Shown: positions 8,082-16,819 of the stretch, piece after piece
Position numbering within the stretch: the first letter of the stretch is position 1
Layout: every line of letters starts with the position of its first letter
Source: CAZMUN01 sp964569815
GTDB taxonomy: Archaea > Iainarchaeota > Iainarchaeia > Iainarchaeales > GCA-2688035
DNA: 64,000 nucleotides
Direction of reading: 5' to 3'
NCBI GenBank assembly: GCA_964569815.1
Contig: CAZMUN010000001.1
Location: 1-64,000 of the forward strand
Notes under the pieces: generated by a model
What the model was told of the DNA's origin: nothing
Database searches by the model: none
What the model saw: only the letters and a program-made list of their open reading frames with translations
Program-made: the position numbers and the translations under genes

Positions 8082-9842
8082 TTATTTTTCCATTTTTTTC
8101 TCCAAATCAGAAATCTCGGAAATCAGTTCCTTCTCATCAAAATTAAACTCCTGTTTAAGCTTCAATATTTCAGAAAACTGCTGCTTTGGAATAAAGGAAT
8201 ACAGCACCTTGTTTTCTTCAAGGCCCCTGCCAACAACCGCATGCGACCCGCTTATTGAAACCGCAACCTCTTGTCCTTTTGATGCAACATCAATGCTTTT
8301 GCCTTGCACTTGAACTGCGCCAACCTTTCCAACAAGCTTTCCTTTTTCGTTAAAAACCTTTATGCCTGGCCTCAAACGCCCCTCCAAAACCTTTACGCCT
8401 ATGACCGCAGGCTTGCTGTGCCTGAAAACAAAGCCATGCATAAACCTCATCTTAACAGGAAAAACTATTTTGTTCAGCTTTTCCTTTTTCTGTTCAGCCT
8501 GCTTTTCCTTTAGCCATGCAGCGTATTCTTCAATCAACCCATATACGACTTTTCCTGAAAAAATCTTAACGCCGTGCTTTTTTGCCTCATCCAAGGCAGA
8601 TTCTTCAATCCTTACATTGAATGCAAAGACCACTGCCTTGAAGGGGTCTTTTTCCTTTTCTGCAATGGCTTCCATAATATCCCGCCTTGTTACCTCGCCT
8701 ACATCTGCCTTCCTTGGCTTAAGGCCAGACTCTTTTTCAAGCAATACAACAATCGCCTCAAGGCTTCCCAGGGTATCTGCTTTCACCACAGGGCCCAAAG
8801 CATTAGTGTCCCTTTTAACTGCTGCGATTTCTTCTTCAATCGATTTTTTCTCTTCACCTGTTTTTTCAACCAAAATGGGGGAGCCGGCCAAAGCATCTTC
8901 AAGGCCTGGGGCAGCGATTTTAACTCCTGCAGCAGCATGCACTTCCTTAACGTTCAAAAACTTGTCTGGGCCGGAAATCCTTATTTCGTGCAATGGCTTT
9001 GGCATAAGCAGTGCCCTGATTTTTGTTTCCAAAACCTGTCTTTTTCCAGCCAAAACGATTTTGTCATTAACTTTTAGTACCCCGTTGTACAAAATAACGT
9101 CAATGGTTTTCCCAAGGCCCTTTTCTTCCTTGACTTCCAAAACAGTGCCCTTGCCTGACCCGTTTTCTTCAACTGAAAGCCTTTTTTCCAAAAACTTTTG
9201 GCTTAGCCCGGCCAAAAGCATCAAAAGTTCAGGCAAGCCTTCGCCTGTTTTTGCGCTCATTGGCACTATTGGCACTTCTTTTGTGAAATCCTTGCACCTG
9301 TCAAAACGCTCGCTTTGGAACCCTTCGCTGTGAAGCTTTCCTACAAAAGTGTAAACCTTTTCATCTACCTTTTCCAAACCAGTCTTGCCCTGGTTTTTTG
9401 CGTTTTCCGAAAACTCGCCTTCCTTGCTTTCCCATTCAGGAAGCAAGTCAAGCTTGTTTGCAGCCAGAATGAAAGGGGTTTTAAATGCCTTCAAAATCCT
9501 TATGGCCTCCATGGTCTGAGGCTGAAACCCTTGGGTTATGTCAACAACAAGAACAGCTATGTCTGCGATGCTTCCCCCGCGTTCTCTCAAAGAGGTAAAG
9601 GCAGCATGCCCTGGCGTGTCAATGAAAAGCAGGCCAGGCAGCCTTGTTTCAAACCCATATTGTTTCATAAGCTTGCCTGCAAGCCTGTCAATCAGATCGA
9701 TTGGCATTGCAGTTGCCCCAATATGCTGTGTAATAGCTCCGGCTTCCTTTTCTGCCACGGTCGTGCCCCTAACCTTGTCAAGCAAAAGGGTCTTTCCATG
9801 GTCTACATGGCCCAAAACTGTTACAATCGGCTGCCTTATCAT
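8082..9842 (-). CDS. infB: Translation initiation factor aIF5B
   Basis: 586 residues, the size of the compact archaeal form without the long eukaryotic N-terminus. G1 GHVDHGKTLLLDK sits at residues 11-23; DTPGHAAFTSLRERG and ANKLDLLP follow. The later part has the EF-Tu-like domain II, the IF2 domain 3 and a C-terminal barrel (RFMHGFVFRHSKPAVIGVKV). It promotes ribosomal subunit joining. No intein is present, although this gene is a frequent intein site in archaea. Confidence 0.97.
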   Translation of the reverse strand: MIRQPIVTVLGHVDHGKTLLLDKVRGTTVAEKEAGAITQHIGATAMPIDLIDRLAGKLMKQYGFETRLPGLLFIDTPGHAAFTSLRERGGSIADIAVLVVDITQGFQPQTMEAIRILKAFKTPFILAANKLDLLPEWESKEGEFSENAKNQGKTGLEKVDEKVYTFVGKLHSEGFQSERFDRCKDFTKEVPIVPMSAKTGEGLPELLMLLAGLSQKFLEKRLSVEENGSGKGTVLEVKEEKGLGKTIDVILYNGVLKVNDKIVLAGKRQVLETKIRALLMPKPLHEIRISGPDKFLNVKEVHAAAGVKIAAPGLEDALAGSPILVEKTGEEKKSIEEEIAAVKRDTNALGPVVKADTLGSLEAIVVLLEKESGLKPRKADVGEVTRRDIMEAIAEKEKDPFKAVVFAFNVRIEESALDEAKKHGVKIFSGKVVYGLIEEYAAWLKEKQAEQKKEKLNKIVFPVKMRFMHGFVFRHSKPAVIGVKVLEGRLRPGIKVFNEKGKLVGKVGAVQVQGKSIDVASKGQEVAVSISGSHAVVGRGLEENKVLYSFIPKQQFSEILKLKQEFNFDEKELISEISDLEKKMEK

Positions 9843-9852
9843 CTCAAAACAC

Positions 9853-10284
9853 CTACTTTAAGCCTGTTGAGCCAAAGCCTCCCTGGTTTCTTGCTGTTTG
9901 ATCAAGTTCCTGAACTTCTTCGACTTGCGCCTCTTCAACCTTTGCTACTACCATTTGTGCAATCTTGGAGCCCTTTTCAACCTTGTAGGCTTGCTTTCCT
10001 AAGTTCACAAGAATGACCATTACTTCTCCTCGGTAGCAGGAATCCACGGTTCCAGGCGTGTTAAGAACGGTTATTCCGAACTTTGCTGCAAGACCGCTTT
10101 TTGGCCTTACCTGGGCCTCAAAACCCTGGGGCATAGAAACCTGCAGCCCGGTTTTCACTGTTTTTATTTCCTGGGGCTGCAGTTCAATTTCTTCAACCGA
10201 GTAAAGGTCTAGGCCGCTGTCGCCTTCGTGGGCATATTCAGGAATTTTTGCCTCTTGATGAACCTTTTTTACCTTCAACTCCAT
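9853..10284 (-). CDS. dut: Trimeric dUTPase
   Basis: 143 residues. It hydrolyses dUTP to dUMP and pyrophosphate. The five family motifs can be traced: GDSGLDLYS (motif 1), RPKSGLAAKFG (2), GTVDSCYRGEV (3), GSKIAQMVV (4) and the closing NQGGFGSTG (5). The catalytic Asp and Tyr of motif 3 are intact. It is inserted between Ndk and aIF5B, an unusual guest in this ribosomal cluster. Confidence 0.95.
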   Translation of the reverse strand: MELKVKKVHQEAKIPEYAHEGDSGLDLYSVEEIELQPQEIKTVKTGLQVSMPQGFEAQVRPKSGLAAKFGITVLNTPGTVDSCYRGEVMVILVNLGKQAYKVEKGSKIAQMVVAKVEEAQVEEVQELDQTARNQGGFGSTGLK

Positions 10285-10288
10285 GAAA

Positions 10289-10774
10289 TCACTTTCCTGC
10301 CTTTTTTTTCATATAGCCTTCGTCTCTGCTGTATATCCAGTCGAAGTTCATTTTCTTGTATTCGTATATTTCTTCGCACTTGAAGAACCTTTCAATCTCT
10401 TCTTTTGCAGCGGCATCGTCTTCAGAAGCATGCACTATGTTTGACTGGTTGCTTACACTAAAATCGCCTCTTATTGTGCCAGGCAAAGCTTCCCTGCCCT
10501 GTGTTGAACCAACCATCTTTCTGACAACAGTCACTGCTTCCTTGCCCTCCAAAACCATGAGAATGCTTGGAACGCTTGACATGTATTCTATGAGCTCTTT
10601 GAAGAATGCCTTGTCCTTGTGGTGTGCGTAATGCTCTTTCAAAACATATGGCTGCAGGGTCTCCATCTTGATTGCCTTTATTTTCAAACCCTTTTGCTCA
10701 AACCTTTTTACGACTTCGCCAACCAGACAGCGATTGACTGCATCCGGCTTTATTATAACCAGTGTTTCACGCAT
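10289..10774 (-). CDS. ndk: Nucleoside-diphosphate kinase
   Basis: 161 residues. It moves the gamma phosphate between nucleoside triphosphates through a phospho-His; His115 in NIVHASEDD is the expected residue. The opening ETLVIIKPDAV and MVGSTQGREALPGTIRGDF segments are conserved. The C-terminus (IYEYKKMNFDWIYSRDEGY) is slightly longer than usual. In many archaea ndk lies just after eL24, as it does here. Confidence 0.96.
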   Translation of the reverse strand: MRETLVIIKPDAVNRCLVGEVVKRFEQKGLKIKAIKMETLQPYVLKEHYAHHKDKAFFKELIEYMSSVPSILMVLEGKEAVTVVRKMVGSTQGREALPGTIRGDFSVSNQSNIVHASEDDAAAKEEIERFFKCEEIYEYKKMNFDWIYSRDEGYMKKKAGK

Positions 10775-10778
10775 TGCA

Positions 10779-11069
10779 TCACCTCTTTTTCTTTTTTTTC
10801 CTTACGCGCTTTTTCTTCTTTTTGGACGGCTCTTTCTTCTTCCCAGGTTCTGCTTTTTTCTTTAGCTTCTTCTCCTGCTTTGAAGCCTTTTTTGAGTCCC
10901 TGTGCGCTTTGGTCCACTTTTGTGCAACAGGGCTTCTTTTCAGAACCAAAAGGTTTTTCTCACACTTTCTTTTGCAGAAAAACAGGGCACTGCCGTCTTT
11001 TTTAACAAATAAAAAGCCTGTGCCTGGCTTGAGTTTTTCTCCGCAAAATGCGCATTCAGCCATTTTCAA
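10779..11069 (-). CDS. rpl24e: Ribosomal protein eL24
   Basis: 96 residues. The zinc-binding core (CAFCGEKLKPGTG... FFCKRKCEKN) fills the first 50 residues. The remaining half is a strongly basic tail ending in runs of Lys (KKKKKRVRKKKKKR), longer than the 55-70 residue archaeal norm. Confidence 0.95.
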   Translation of the reverse strand: MKMAECAFCGEKLKPGTGFLFVKKDGSALFFCKRKCEKNLLVLKRSPVAQKWTKAHRDSKKASKQEKKLKKKAEPGKKKEPSKKKKKRVRKKKKKR

Positions 11070-11076
11070 ACCTCCG

Positions 11077-11283
11077 TTAACGTGCCTTGATCTCCTTTGC
11101 TTCCCTTTCTGTGTTTAGCAAAATCAAGACGTCGTTTTTTTGCACATTTCCCTTAACGTTTCGCCTTTTTACGCGCCCTTTTTCCGGGCCGTCAAGGATT
11201 TTGCACAAAACCTGCGTCACTTCCCCGTGAACGCCGGTCTTTTTCACAACTTCTACAACCTCTGCGGCCGTGCCTTCTTCCAT
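11077..11283 (-). CDS. rps28e: Ribosomal protein eS28
   Basis: 68 residues, normal length. The OB-fold core reads [19 protein letters not shown] and the hallmark ending is [13 protein letters not shown]. It lies between eL8 and eL24, the usual archaeal order eL8-eS28-eL24-ndk. Confidence 0.96.
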   Translation of the reverse strand: MEEGTAAEVVEVVKKTGVHGEVTQVLCKILDGPEKGRVKRRNVKGNVQKNDVLILLNTEREAKEIKAR

Positions 11284-11296
11284 CTGCTATGCCTCC

Positions 11297-11662
11297 TTAC
11301 TTTGAAAGCTCTGCAAGCTTTTTGGTTAAATCCTGCAGCTCCTTTTTTGCATCCCCTTCTTCAACGACTGCTATTGCAGCTGTTCCGACTGCGATGCCTG
11401 CTTTTTCTCCCAATTCCTTTTTTGTTTTTACAACAGAACAGGGAACGTTTTTTTCCTTGCAAAGCAAAGGCAGGTGCATTACGATTTCTGCCGGGCTTGT
11501 GTCCTGCGCCAAAAGCACAAGTTTTGCAACCCCTCGTTCAACGGCCTTTGTTGCCTCGTTTACGCCAATCTTTACCTTGCCTTTCTTCTTTGCTTTTTCA
11601 ACAAGCCCAAGCTGGTCTGCCATAAGCTTGTCGCTCACCTCAAACTTGACTAAGTCTGCCAT
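11297..11662 (-). CDS. rpl7ae: Ribosomal protein eL8 (L7Ae), kink-turn binder
   Basis: 121 residues. L7Ae binds kink-turns in 23S rRNA and is also a core protein of C/D and H/ACA guide RNPs and archaeal RNase P. The conserved stretch LVLLAQDTSPAEIVMHLPLLC is at about residues 49-69. A strong Shine-Dalgarno (GAGGAGGT) lies 10 bases before the ATG, and a TATA-like element lies further upstream, so it starts the eL8-eS28-eL24-ndk-dut-infB transcription unit. Confidence 0.97.
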   Translation of the reverse strand: MADLVKFEVSDKLMADQLGLVEKAKKKGKVKIGVNEATKAVERGVAKLVLLAQDTSPAEIVMHLPLLCKEKNVPCSVVKTKKELGEKAGIAVGTAAIAVVEEGDAKKELQDLTKKLAELSK

Positions 11663-11753
11663 ATCTGCTACACCTCCTCAGCCGCCTAAAAAAGCGACGT
11701 CATTTTTCATCGGCAGAAAAAAGATTTTTTTCTAAAATAATTGAACCTGAGAA

Positions 11754-11763
11754 ACTTTAAAAG
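11754..11763 (-). promoter_or_regulatory. TATA box of the eL8 operon
   Basis: Read on the minus strand the sequence is CCTTTTAAAGTTT, about 92 bases before the eL8 ATG, giving a predicted leader near 65 bases that holds the GAGGAGGT ribosome site at 11671-11678. The 117-base gap here is one of the few breaks in the ribosomal block. Confidence 0.5.
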
Positions 11764-11778
11764 GTTAATCAAAGGCCC

Positions 11779-12657
11779 TTAATTCAGCCTTTTAGCGTAA
11801 TAGCGAACCCTTTTCATTCCCTCTGTTGTTGGAATGCTTAATGTTTCCTTGGCATACCCTGTTCTTTCAGGCAAATCCCTGTAAAAGGCTTTCTTGGTTT
11901 CAGGGTTTATTTTTACGTCGCCCTTCCGGAAAAAGGGGCTTGTGCTTGGCAGTATTGCAACTCTCTCAAAGCCCAATGCCCGGCACTGGTTTTCAACTTC
12001 TGCAACCCATTTCTTGTACCATCCTTCAAACCTTCTTTGGATTTGTTTTCTTTCACGCCTGTCTTTTGGGTCCTTAACATACTTGGTATTTGTCATCCTG
12101 TAATATTCGCCCCTGACTTCAATGCATTGAATGAACATCGTTGGCCTTTTTTCTTTTCCTGCAATGGTTACTGTGCCCCCAACATACCCTAAAGCGCCCC
12201 TTGCATCCATTACAAAGTCTTGGGGCCACGCCAAAGACCCCAGCCAGTTCAAAGGCCTGTTTTTTCGCAACTCTGGTTTTGTGGGAAAAGCCATGAACCT
12301 TACAGGCATGCCAAGCCATTCCCTGAAACCATACATGAAGTCAGCTGGCTTGAACTCAAACAAAGGGTTTACTTCACTGTACCCATGTTCAATCCTTGAA
12401 ACGCTTTTGTATCCTGGCACAGGCTCAAAAACCATCTCAACAGGCCCGCCTTTTTTACCCTTGCCCCAAACCATTTTTTTTCCCTTAAAGCCATGCACTG
12501 CTTTCAGGCAGGCAAGCGTTTTTCTGTCAACATTCTTCCATTGTCTCTTTGAATAAGCATTGGGCGTTATTTCCCGCCTTTTTCTTGAAATAGAGCTATG
12601 CAAATCACGGTCTCTTGACCATTTTCTTTTTGGCTTTTTTCCAGGCATGGGCCTCAC
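11779..12657 (-). CDS. Conserved-looking protein of unknown function next to GluRS
   Basis: 292 residues, not recognised. It is basic and rich in aromatic residues, with an Arg/Lys-rich N-terminus (GKKPKRKWSRDRDLHSSISRK, no membrane segment). The C-terminal third (CRALGFERVAILPSTSPFF... YAKRLN) has the look of an alpha/beta enzyme domain, but I cannot name it. The ATG overlaps the glutamyl-tRNA synthetase stop (ATGA), so it is translated with gltX. A role in RNA or tRNA metabolism is only a guess from basic charge and position. Confidence 0.8.
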   Translation of the reverse strand: MRPMPGKKPKRKWSRDRDLHSSISRKRREITPNAYSKRQWKNVDRKTLACLKAVHGFKGKKMVWGKGKKGGPVEMVFEPVPGYKSVSRIEHGYSEVNPLFEFKPADFMYGFREWLGMPVRFMAFPTKPELRKNRPLNWLGSLAWPQDFVMDARGALGYVGGTVTIAGKEKRPTMFIQCIEVRGEYYRMTNTKYVKDPKDRRERKQIQRRFEGWYKKWVAEVENQCRALGFERVAILPSTSPFFRKGDVKINPETKKAFYRDLPERTGYAKETLSIPTTEGMKRVRYYAKRLN

Positions 12658-14276
12658 TTGTGAGTAAATCTAAGCTTTACAACCTTTCCCTGGCTGTCGC
12701 CAACAAGGCAAAAACCGAATTTTTCGAAATAGACCCGGTCTCCTGCCTTTTTTTCGGAAACAGCCTCGTCTGCCAACCCAAGCTTTTTTGAATTGTCGTC
12801 CATGAGAATTTCAACGTCCTGGCCTTGTTTAAACCAGCTTACAATAGGCTTGTTCACTTTTCCGGAACCAACGTATTCTGAAAAAACCTGCAAAGGGTCT
12901 TTTTTTACGACCTTTACGTTAAAAAGCTGCCTCAGCCTTACAACCTCGCCTGCCTTAAACCTGTCAAATTCCTTTTTGTCCACTATCAAGCGGTGCATTT
13001 CCTGTGGAGCCAGGCTTACTTCAAGCCTTATCGGCTCTTCAACAAAAGCAAGCCTTTCGGATTCAGGCTCAACAAGTTTTTTGTTCAAGTCAATGAGCTT
13101 GTCCCACTGCACAGTTGAATCGTTTGAGTTAACACCCAAATCCAGCAAAGCTTCTTTCAAGGCCTCTGCCTTAAACCCCCGTTTCCTAAATGCCCTGATT
13201 GTGCCAAGCCTTGGGTCATCCCACCCTGTGTACTGCCCTGATTCAATGCCTTCCTTGATTTTGCTCGTGCTCAAGGTAATTCCAGGCAAGCCAATTCTGC
13301 CGATATGGAAACAATGCGGGTAAGTCCAGCCAAAGCGCTTGTACAAAAACTCTTGCTTGGTCTTGTTCTGCTCGTGCTCCTGGCCCCTTATTATAAGAGA
13401 GGCCTTTAGCAAATGGTCGTCTATTGCTGAAGCAAAATTGTAGCTTGGCCAAACATGCGCCTTCAAGGCAGCTGGATTGGCGTGGTTTGGCTGGTCAACA
13501 ATTTTTGCAGCCCACCAATCCCTTATGCTTGGGTCCTTGTGCTGCAGATCGGTCTTTATTCTTAGTACTGCTTGCCCCTCTTTGAGCTCGTTTTTAAGCA
13601 TTTTTTCAAAAAGCTTGAGCTGCTCTTTTGGTGCCTTGTTTCGGCATTCACATCCCTGCTTTTTGCTTATCTTTTCACGCCATTGCTCTGGATTGCACTG
13701 GCAGACGTATGCAAAGCCTTTCTGCAAAGCTGTCCTCATATAGCCATGGTATACTTCCAGCCTGTCTGAAGCAAAATAGGTTTTATCTGGGTCGCAGCCA
13801 AGCCAATGCAAATCGTCTTTAAAAACCTGTTCCGCGTTTTCAATAGGCCTTTTCACTTTTGGGTCTGTGTCATCAAAGCGGAGCAAAAAATTTCCGCTGT
13901 ACTTTTTTGCATACTCTTTGCTCAAAACAGCGGCCCTTGCATTTCCTAAATGAAACGGGCCGTTTGGGTTTGGGGCATATCTTGTTACAATCTCCTGTTT
14001 TTCAGCCCATTCAAGGCTTGGAAGCCTTTCCTCTTTTTCCTGGGGCTTGAGCTCGTAGCCCTGCTTGTCAAACTCTGTAAACTCTTTTTCGATTTCTTTG
14101 GGTTTCATTGCATTGACTTTTTTTACAGCTTCCAAAGCTATTTCCATAGTCTTCTTGATGTTAAGCTCTGGATGCAATGCCTTAAGCTTTCCAACAATCG
14201 CGCCAACATCTGCTTTTCCTGAATGCAAGGCCGCATTTTTAACAGCGTACCGGTATGCGTCTTCTTCTACAGACAT
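12654..14276 (-). CDS. gltX: Glutamyl-tRNA synthetase, archaeal type
   Basis: 540 residues. Class I signatures are PNPNGPFHLGNARA (HIGH-like, about 112-125) and LSTSKIKEG (KMSKS-like). A CQC...CECR metal site lies in the connecting domain (YVCQCNPEQW...GCECRNK). The C-terminal half is the beta-barrel anticodon domain of the archaeal/eukaryotic branch. It may also charge tRNA-Gln, as non-discriminating archaeal GluRS does, since no GlnRS is seen here. A TATA element 25 bases upstream of the ATG suggests a leaderless start. Confidence 0.96.
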   Translation of the reverse strand: MSVEEDAYRYAVKNAALHSGKADVGAIVGKLKALHPELNIKKTMEIALEAVKKVNAMKPKEIEKEFTEFDKQGYELKPQEKEERLPSLEWAEKQEIVTRYAPNPNGPFHLGNARAAVLSKEYAKKYSGNFLLRFDDTDPKVKRPIENAEQVFKDDLHWLGCDPDKTYFASDRLEVYHGYMRTALQKGFAYVCQCNPEQWREKISKKQGCECRNKAPKEQLKLFEKMLKNELKEGQAVLRIKTDLQHKDPSIRDWWAAKIVDQPNHANPAALKAHVWPSYNFASAIDDHLLKASLIIRGQEHEQNKTKQEFLYKRFGWTYPHCFHIGRIGLPGITLSTSKIKEGIESGQYTGWDDPRLGTIRAFRKRGFKAEALKEALLDLGVNSNDSTVQWDKLIDLNKKLVEPESERLAFVEEPIRLEVSLAPQEMHRLIVDKKEFDRFKAGEVVRLRQLFNVKVVKKDPLQVFSEYVGSGKVNKPIVSWFKQGQDVEILMDDNSKKLGLADEAVSEKKAGDRVYFEKFGFCLVGDSQGKVVKLRFTHK

Positions 14277-14300
14277 CTTACCACTAATTAGGTGAAATCA

Positions 14301-14310
14301 CTATAAATTG
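14301..14310 (-). promoter_or_regulatory. TATA box of gltX
   Basis: CAATTTATAG on the minus strand, 25 bases before the gltX ATG at 14276; this predicts transcription starting at or next to the start codon. Confidence 0.55.
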
Positions 14311-14311
14311 C

Positions 14312-15043
14312 TTACTTTTTTGACTGAGACCAGATTTTCTCAAAGTAGTTCTGCAAAGCGTTTGCAACAGGCTTGTGGTTGCGGAAAATCGTGAAATGGT
14401 ACTCTGGCTTGTCTTGCTTGAAGTCAGACAAGGCCAAAACAACCTTTTTGTCATCAACTATGTAGGCATTAAGGCCGTGGTCTGCCTGCTTTGCGTTTGC
14501 GGCTTTTGGAAGCATTGTCTGGCCTGAATTCAAGAGCTTTACATTTACGTTTCTTTTTCCCGCTGCCTCAATGGCCTCTTTCAAAACAGAGGATTTGTCG
14601 CTCAATTCAGCAAAGCCCACTATGCTGTTTTTTGCCTTAGAGATTTCCTGTGCAAGTATTCTGTTAAAGTCGTTTTTGTCCTTGACTTTCATAACCGTTT
14701 CCCCGGATTCCTCTCTTTCCTGGGAAAAAACGTTTTCAATGCTTGAAACCTTTCCCTCCAGTTCCCTCAAGCCAATTTTTTTCTTTTCAAGCAGCAAGTC
14801 AAAAGCCTTTTTGGGTTCTATTCCGCGGTATCTTTTTGGCCTGCCCCTTATTTCAATCACCAAATTTTTTTCAACAAGCTTGTCTAAAACGTCGTATACT
14901 CGGGTTTTTGGGACCTGGGCAAGCCTGCTTATGGATGGAGCCTCGGCTTCACCCATTCTAAAAAGCGTGTTCAGCGTTTTGCTTTCATATTCAGTAAGGC
15001 CAAGCTGTAAAAGCAAAGAACTCAGGTCCCTGTTATTAGTCAA
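14312..15043 (-). CDS. TrmB-family transcriptional regulator
   Basis: 243 residues. The N-terminal winged helix (LGLTEYESKTLNTLFRMGEA...RVYDVLDKLVEKNLV) is that of TrmB proteins. A coiled segment (about 85-115) joins it to a C-terminal TrmB-type domain with VGFAELSDKSS and PEYHFTIFRNHKPVANAL. TrmB proteins often sense sugars; the ligand cannot be read here, and no sugar genes are adjacent. The start appears to be TTG at 15043, 28 bases after a TATA box. Confidence 0.88.
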   Translation of the reverse strand: MTNNRDLSSLLLQLGLTEYESKTLNTLFRMGEAEAPSISRLAQVPKTRVYDVLDKLVEKNLVIEIRGRPKRYRGIEPKKAFDLLLEKKKIGLRELEGKVSSIENVFSQEREESGETVMKVKDKNDFNRILAQEISKAKNSIVGFAELSDKSSVLKEAIEAAGKRNVNVKLLNSGQTMLPKAANAKQADHGLNAYIVDDKKVVLALSDFKQDKPEYHFTIFRNHKPVANALQNYFEKIWSQSKK

Positions 15044-15070
15044 AAAATCCCGCCTATTCCCTTATATTGC

Positions 15071-15081
15071 ATATATTATAA
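15071..15081 (-). promoter_or_regulatory. TATA box of the TrmB-like regulator
   Basis: TATAATATAT on the minus strand, 28 bases before the TTG start at 15043. A second A/T-rich element (TTTAAATATAG) lies about 20 bases further up and might be a second promoter or an autoregulatory site. Confidence 0.5.
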
Positions 15082-15125
15082 GCCATTTACTATATTTAAA
15101 TTTACCCTCTACGGTTAAGAAATTA

Positions 15126-15914
15126 TCAGTAGAAGCCTATTGAGGCATAGCCTACAACGCTTTCTGTTTCGCCTGTTGCAGTTGCACTGGTGTCGTACTT
15201 GAAAAGCTTTGCTTCTTTAAGGCCCATCTTTTTGCAGAACTCCATTGCAGCAGTGATTGGGGCAAGCCCGCAAATGCTCAAATTCCTCTCCAAAACCATT
15301 GAATGAAATGCCTTTAAATCAAGGGCCTTTATTTTCTCAATTGCAGCCAAATCCTTTTTTTTGGCAGAATCCAGTGTTTCATGGTGTGTGAAATCGCCTG
15401 AAGCCACTATGGAAAAATTTTCACCCAATTCAGCCAAAGCATTTCCAAGCAATGCAAGCTTTTCTAAGCTGTGAGTGCCCAAAGTTATTGGCAAAACCTT
15501 TAATTTTGTAAAAAAATGCTGCAAAAACGGGAGCTGGACTTCCAAGCTGTGCTCTTGAATATGGGCCAAGTCGTCTGCTTCAATGCCCAAAGAAGAAAGC
15601 AGTTTCTCCCTAAGGGTTTTGTCAACCTCGACTTTTCCCAGTGGAGTAATCCATGAACCTGCATCAGAAACGCTTATTTCCTCGCCAAGTCCTGAATGGT
15701 TGGGCCCCAAAACCACAAAAGTGGCGTTTTTTTTAAGCGCATTAAAAGAGTATGCTGCCGTCTTTCCTGAATAAACATAGCCTGCATGCGGTGCCACAAC
15801 ACAGCGTGTTTTTTTCTGCTCCGGCAGGCCTTTGGATAAAAAGTTGAGCTGTCTTTCAAGCTTTTGCTTGTCTGCTGGGTAAAAGGCACCTGCTGCAATC
15901 GGGCTTCGTTCCAT
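15126..15914 (-). CDS. MEMO1-family protein
   Basis: 262 residues, full length. Family segments include SPIAAGAFYPADKQKLERQL, VVAPHAGYVYSGKTAAYSF, LGPNHSGLG, EHSLEVQLPFLQH and ASGDFTHHE. MEMO proteins share the fold of extradiol dioxygenases; the archaeal role is unsettled, and some lie with radical SAM and AMMECR1 genes, which are absent here. It follows uS2, its usual archaeal neighbour. A TATA box 27 bases before the ATG suggests its own leaderless transcript. Confidence 0.93.
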   Translation of the reverse strand: MERSPIAAGAFYPADKQKLERQLNFLSKGLPEQKKTRCVVAPHAGYVYSGKTAAYSFNALKKNATFVVLGPNHSGLGEEISVSDAGSWITPLGKVEVDKTLREKLLSSLGIEADDLAHIQEHSLEVQLPFLQHFFTKLKVLPITLGTHSLEKLALLGNALAELGENFSIVASGDFTHHETLDSAKKKDLAAIEKIKALDLKAFHSMVLERNLSICGLAPITAAMEFCKKMGLKEAKLFKYDTSATATGETESVVGYASIGFY

Positions 15915-15940
15915 GGAATAAATGGTTGCTGAAAACGTAA

Positions 15941-15950
15941 TTTAAATATA
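15941..15950 (-). promoter_or_regulatory. TATA box of the MEMO gene
   Basis: TATATTTAAA on the minus strand, 27 bases before the ATG at 15914, in the 37-base gap after uS2. Confidence 0.6.
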
Positions 15951-15951
15951 C

Positions 15952-16614
15952 TTACCTTCTTTTGAACCTTGAGCGTGTTCTCTCAGGCTTTTCCCTTTCT
16001 GGGCGGCCCTCTTTCAAGGTGTATTCAAAGTCCTCAAGCTTTTTCTTAAACTCTTCGTCTTTTTTTATTTCTCCTCTTTGCTTTAAGGTTTCCCTTGCAA
16101 GCAAAAAGAATGCTAGGGCAAGGCTTTTCCTGCCCTTGTTGTTTATTGGAACAACTAAGTCGATTTTGGAAAGCTCGTTGTTTGTTGAACACATGCCTAT
16201 TACAATGGCTTTGGTTTTTTCAATTTCTTTCAAAACCTGCTTGTCTGATTCAGGGTCTGCTAAAACCACGGCCTTTGGCTCTATGAACTTTTTTGCATTA
16301 GGGTTTGAAAACGTTCCTGGAACGAACCTGCCCAAAATTGCTTTGCCTCCTATGGCTTCAGCGAAATTTTTTGCTGCTTCCTGGCCATAGGTTTTTCTTG
16401 AAACCGCGACAATTCCCTGAGGGCTGAACTTGGACAAAAACCCTGCAGCTATCTTTATCCTTGAGTCTATTGTTTCAACGTCAAGAACCTTTAAGCCGTC
16501 TTTCCTCTGCTTGAATATGTACCTTTTCATATCCCCTGTCTTGAACTTTGTTCCAATATGGGACCCTGTTTTAAGGTACTCATCTAATTCAACCAAATGT
16601 TTTTTTTCTGCCAT
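15952..16614 (-). CDS. rps2: Ribosomal protein uS2
   Basis: 220 residues. Archaeal S2 features: LKTGSHIGTKFKTGDMKRYIFKQRKDGL, FVPGTFSNPN, VVLADPESDKQ and VPINNKGRKSLALAFFLLARE. The C-terminus has a basic Arg/Glu tail of about 20 residues. It directly follows rpo10; the rpoK and enolase genes found between them in many archaea are missing. Confidence 0.97.
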   Translation of the reverse strand: MAEKKHLVELDEYLKTGSHIGTKFKTGDMKRYIFKQRKDGLKVLDVETIDSRIKIAAGFLSKFSPQGIVAVSRKTYGQEAAKNFAEAIGGKAILGRFVPGTFSNPNAKKFIEPKAVVLADPESDKQVLKEIEKTKAIVIGMCSTNNELSKIDLVVPINNKGRKSLALAFFLLARETLKQRGEIKKDEEFKKKLEDFEYTLKEGRPEREKPERTRSRFKRR

Positions 16615-16618
16615 AAAA

Positions 16619-16813
16619 TCATCTCTTGAACTTTGAAATCTCGTCTATTAGGTCCACTTGTGCGAAAATCATTCTTCTGCAACAGTATCTTGTTACACCC
16701 AAGTCATCCATCGCTTTTTCCGGTTTTTCGCCTTTGTCAACGCGTTTCCTGAATTCCTCATAAGCCTGTGCAAGCTGTTTTCCGCAGCTGAAACACCTTA
16801 TTGGCACCATCAT
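16619..16813 (-). CDS. rpo10: RNA polymerase subunit Rpo10 (N)
   Basis: 64 residues, full length. The atypical zinc site CFSCGK...RYCCRRM is intact (C-x2-C...CC). The start is one of two adjacent Met codons (MMVPIRC). It lies 4 bases before uS2 and 6 bases after uS9. Confidence 0.97.
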   Translation of the reverse strand: MMVPIRCFSCGKQLAQAYEEFRKRVDKGEKPEKAMDDLGVTRYCCRRMIFAQVDLIDEISKFKR

Positions 16814-16819
16814 AACTCA

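Noticed and set aside
8362..9333. 323-residue plus-strand ORF
   Set aside because: Antisense to the aIF5B gene, which has clear GTPase motifs.
6360..9842. Possible inteins in aIF2-gamma, aIF5B, and also in RtcB and Rpo1N further on
   Set aside because: All have normal family lengths and unbroken motifs; no insertion is present.
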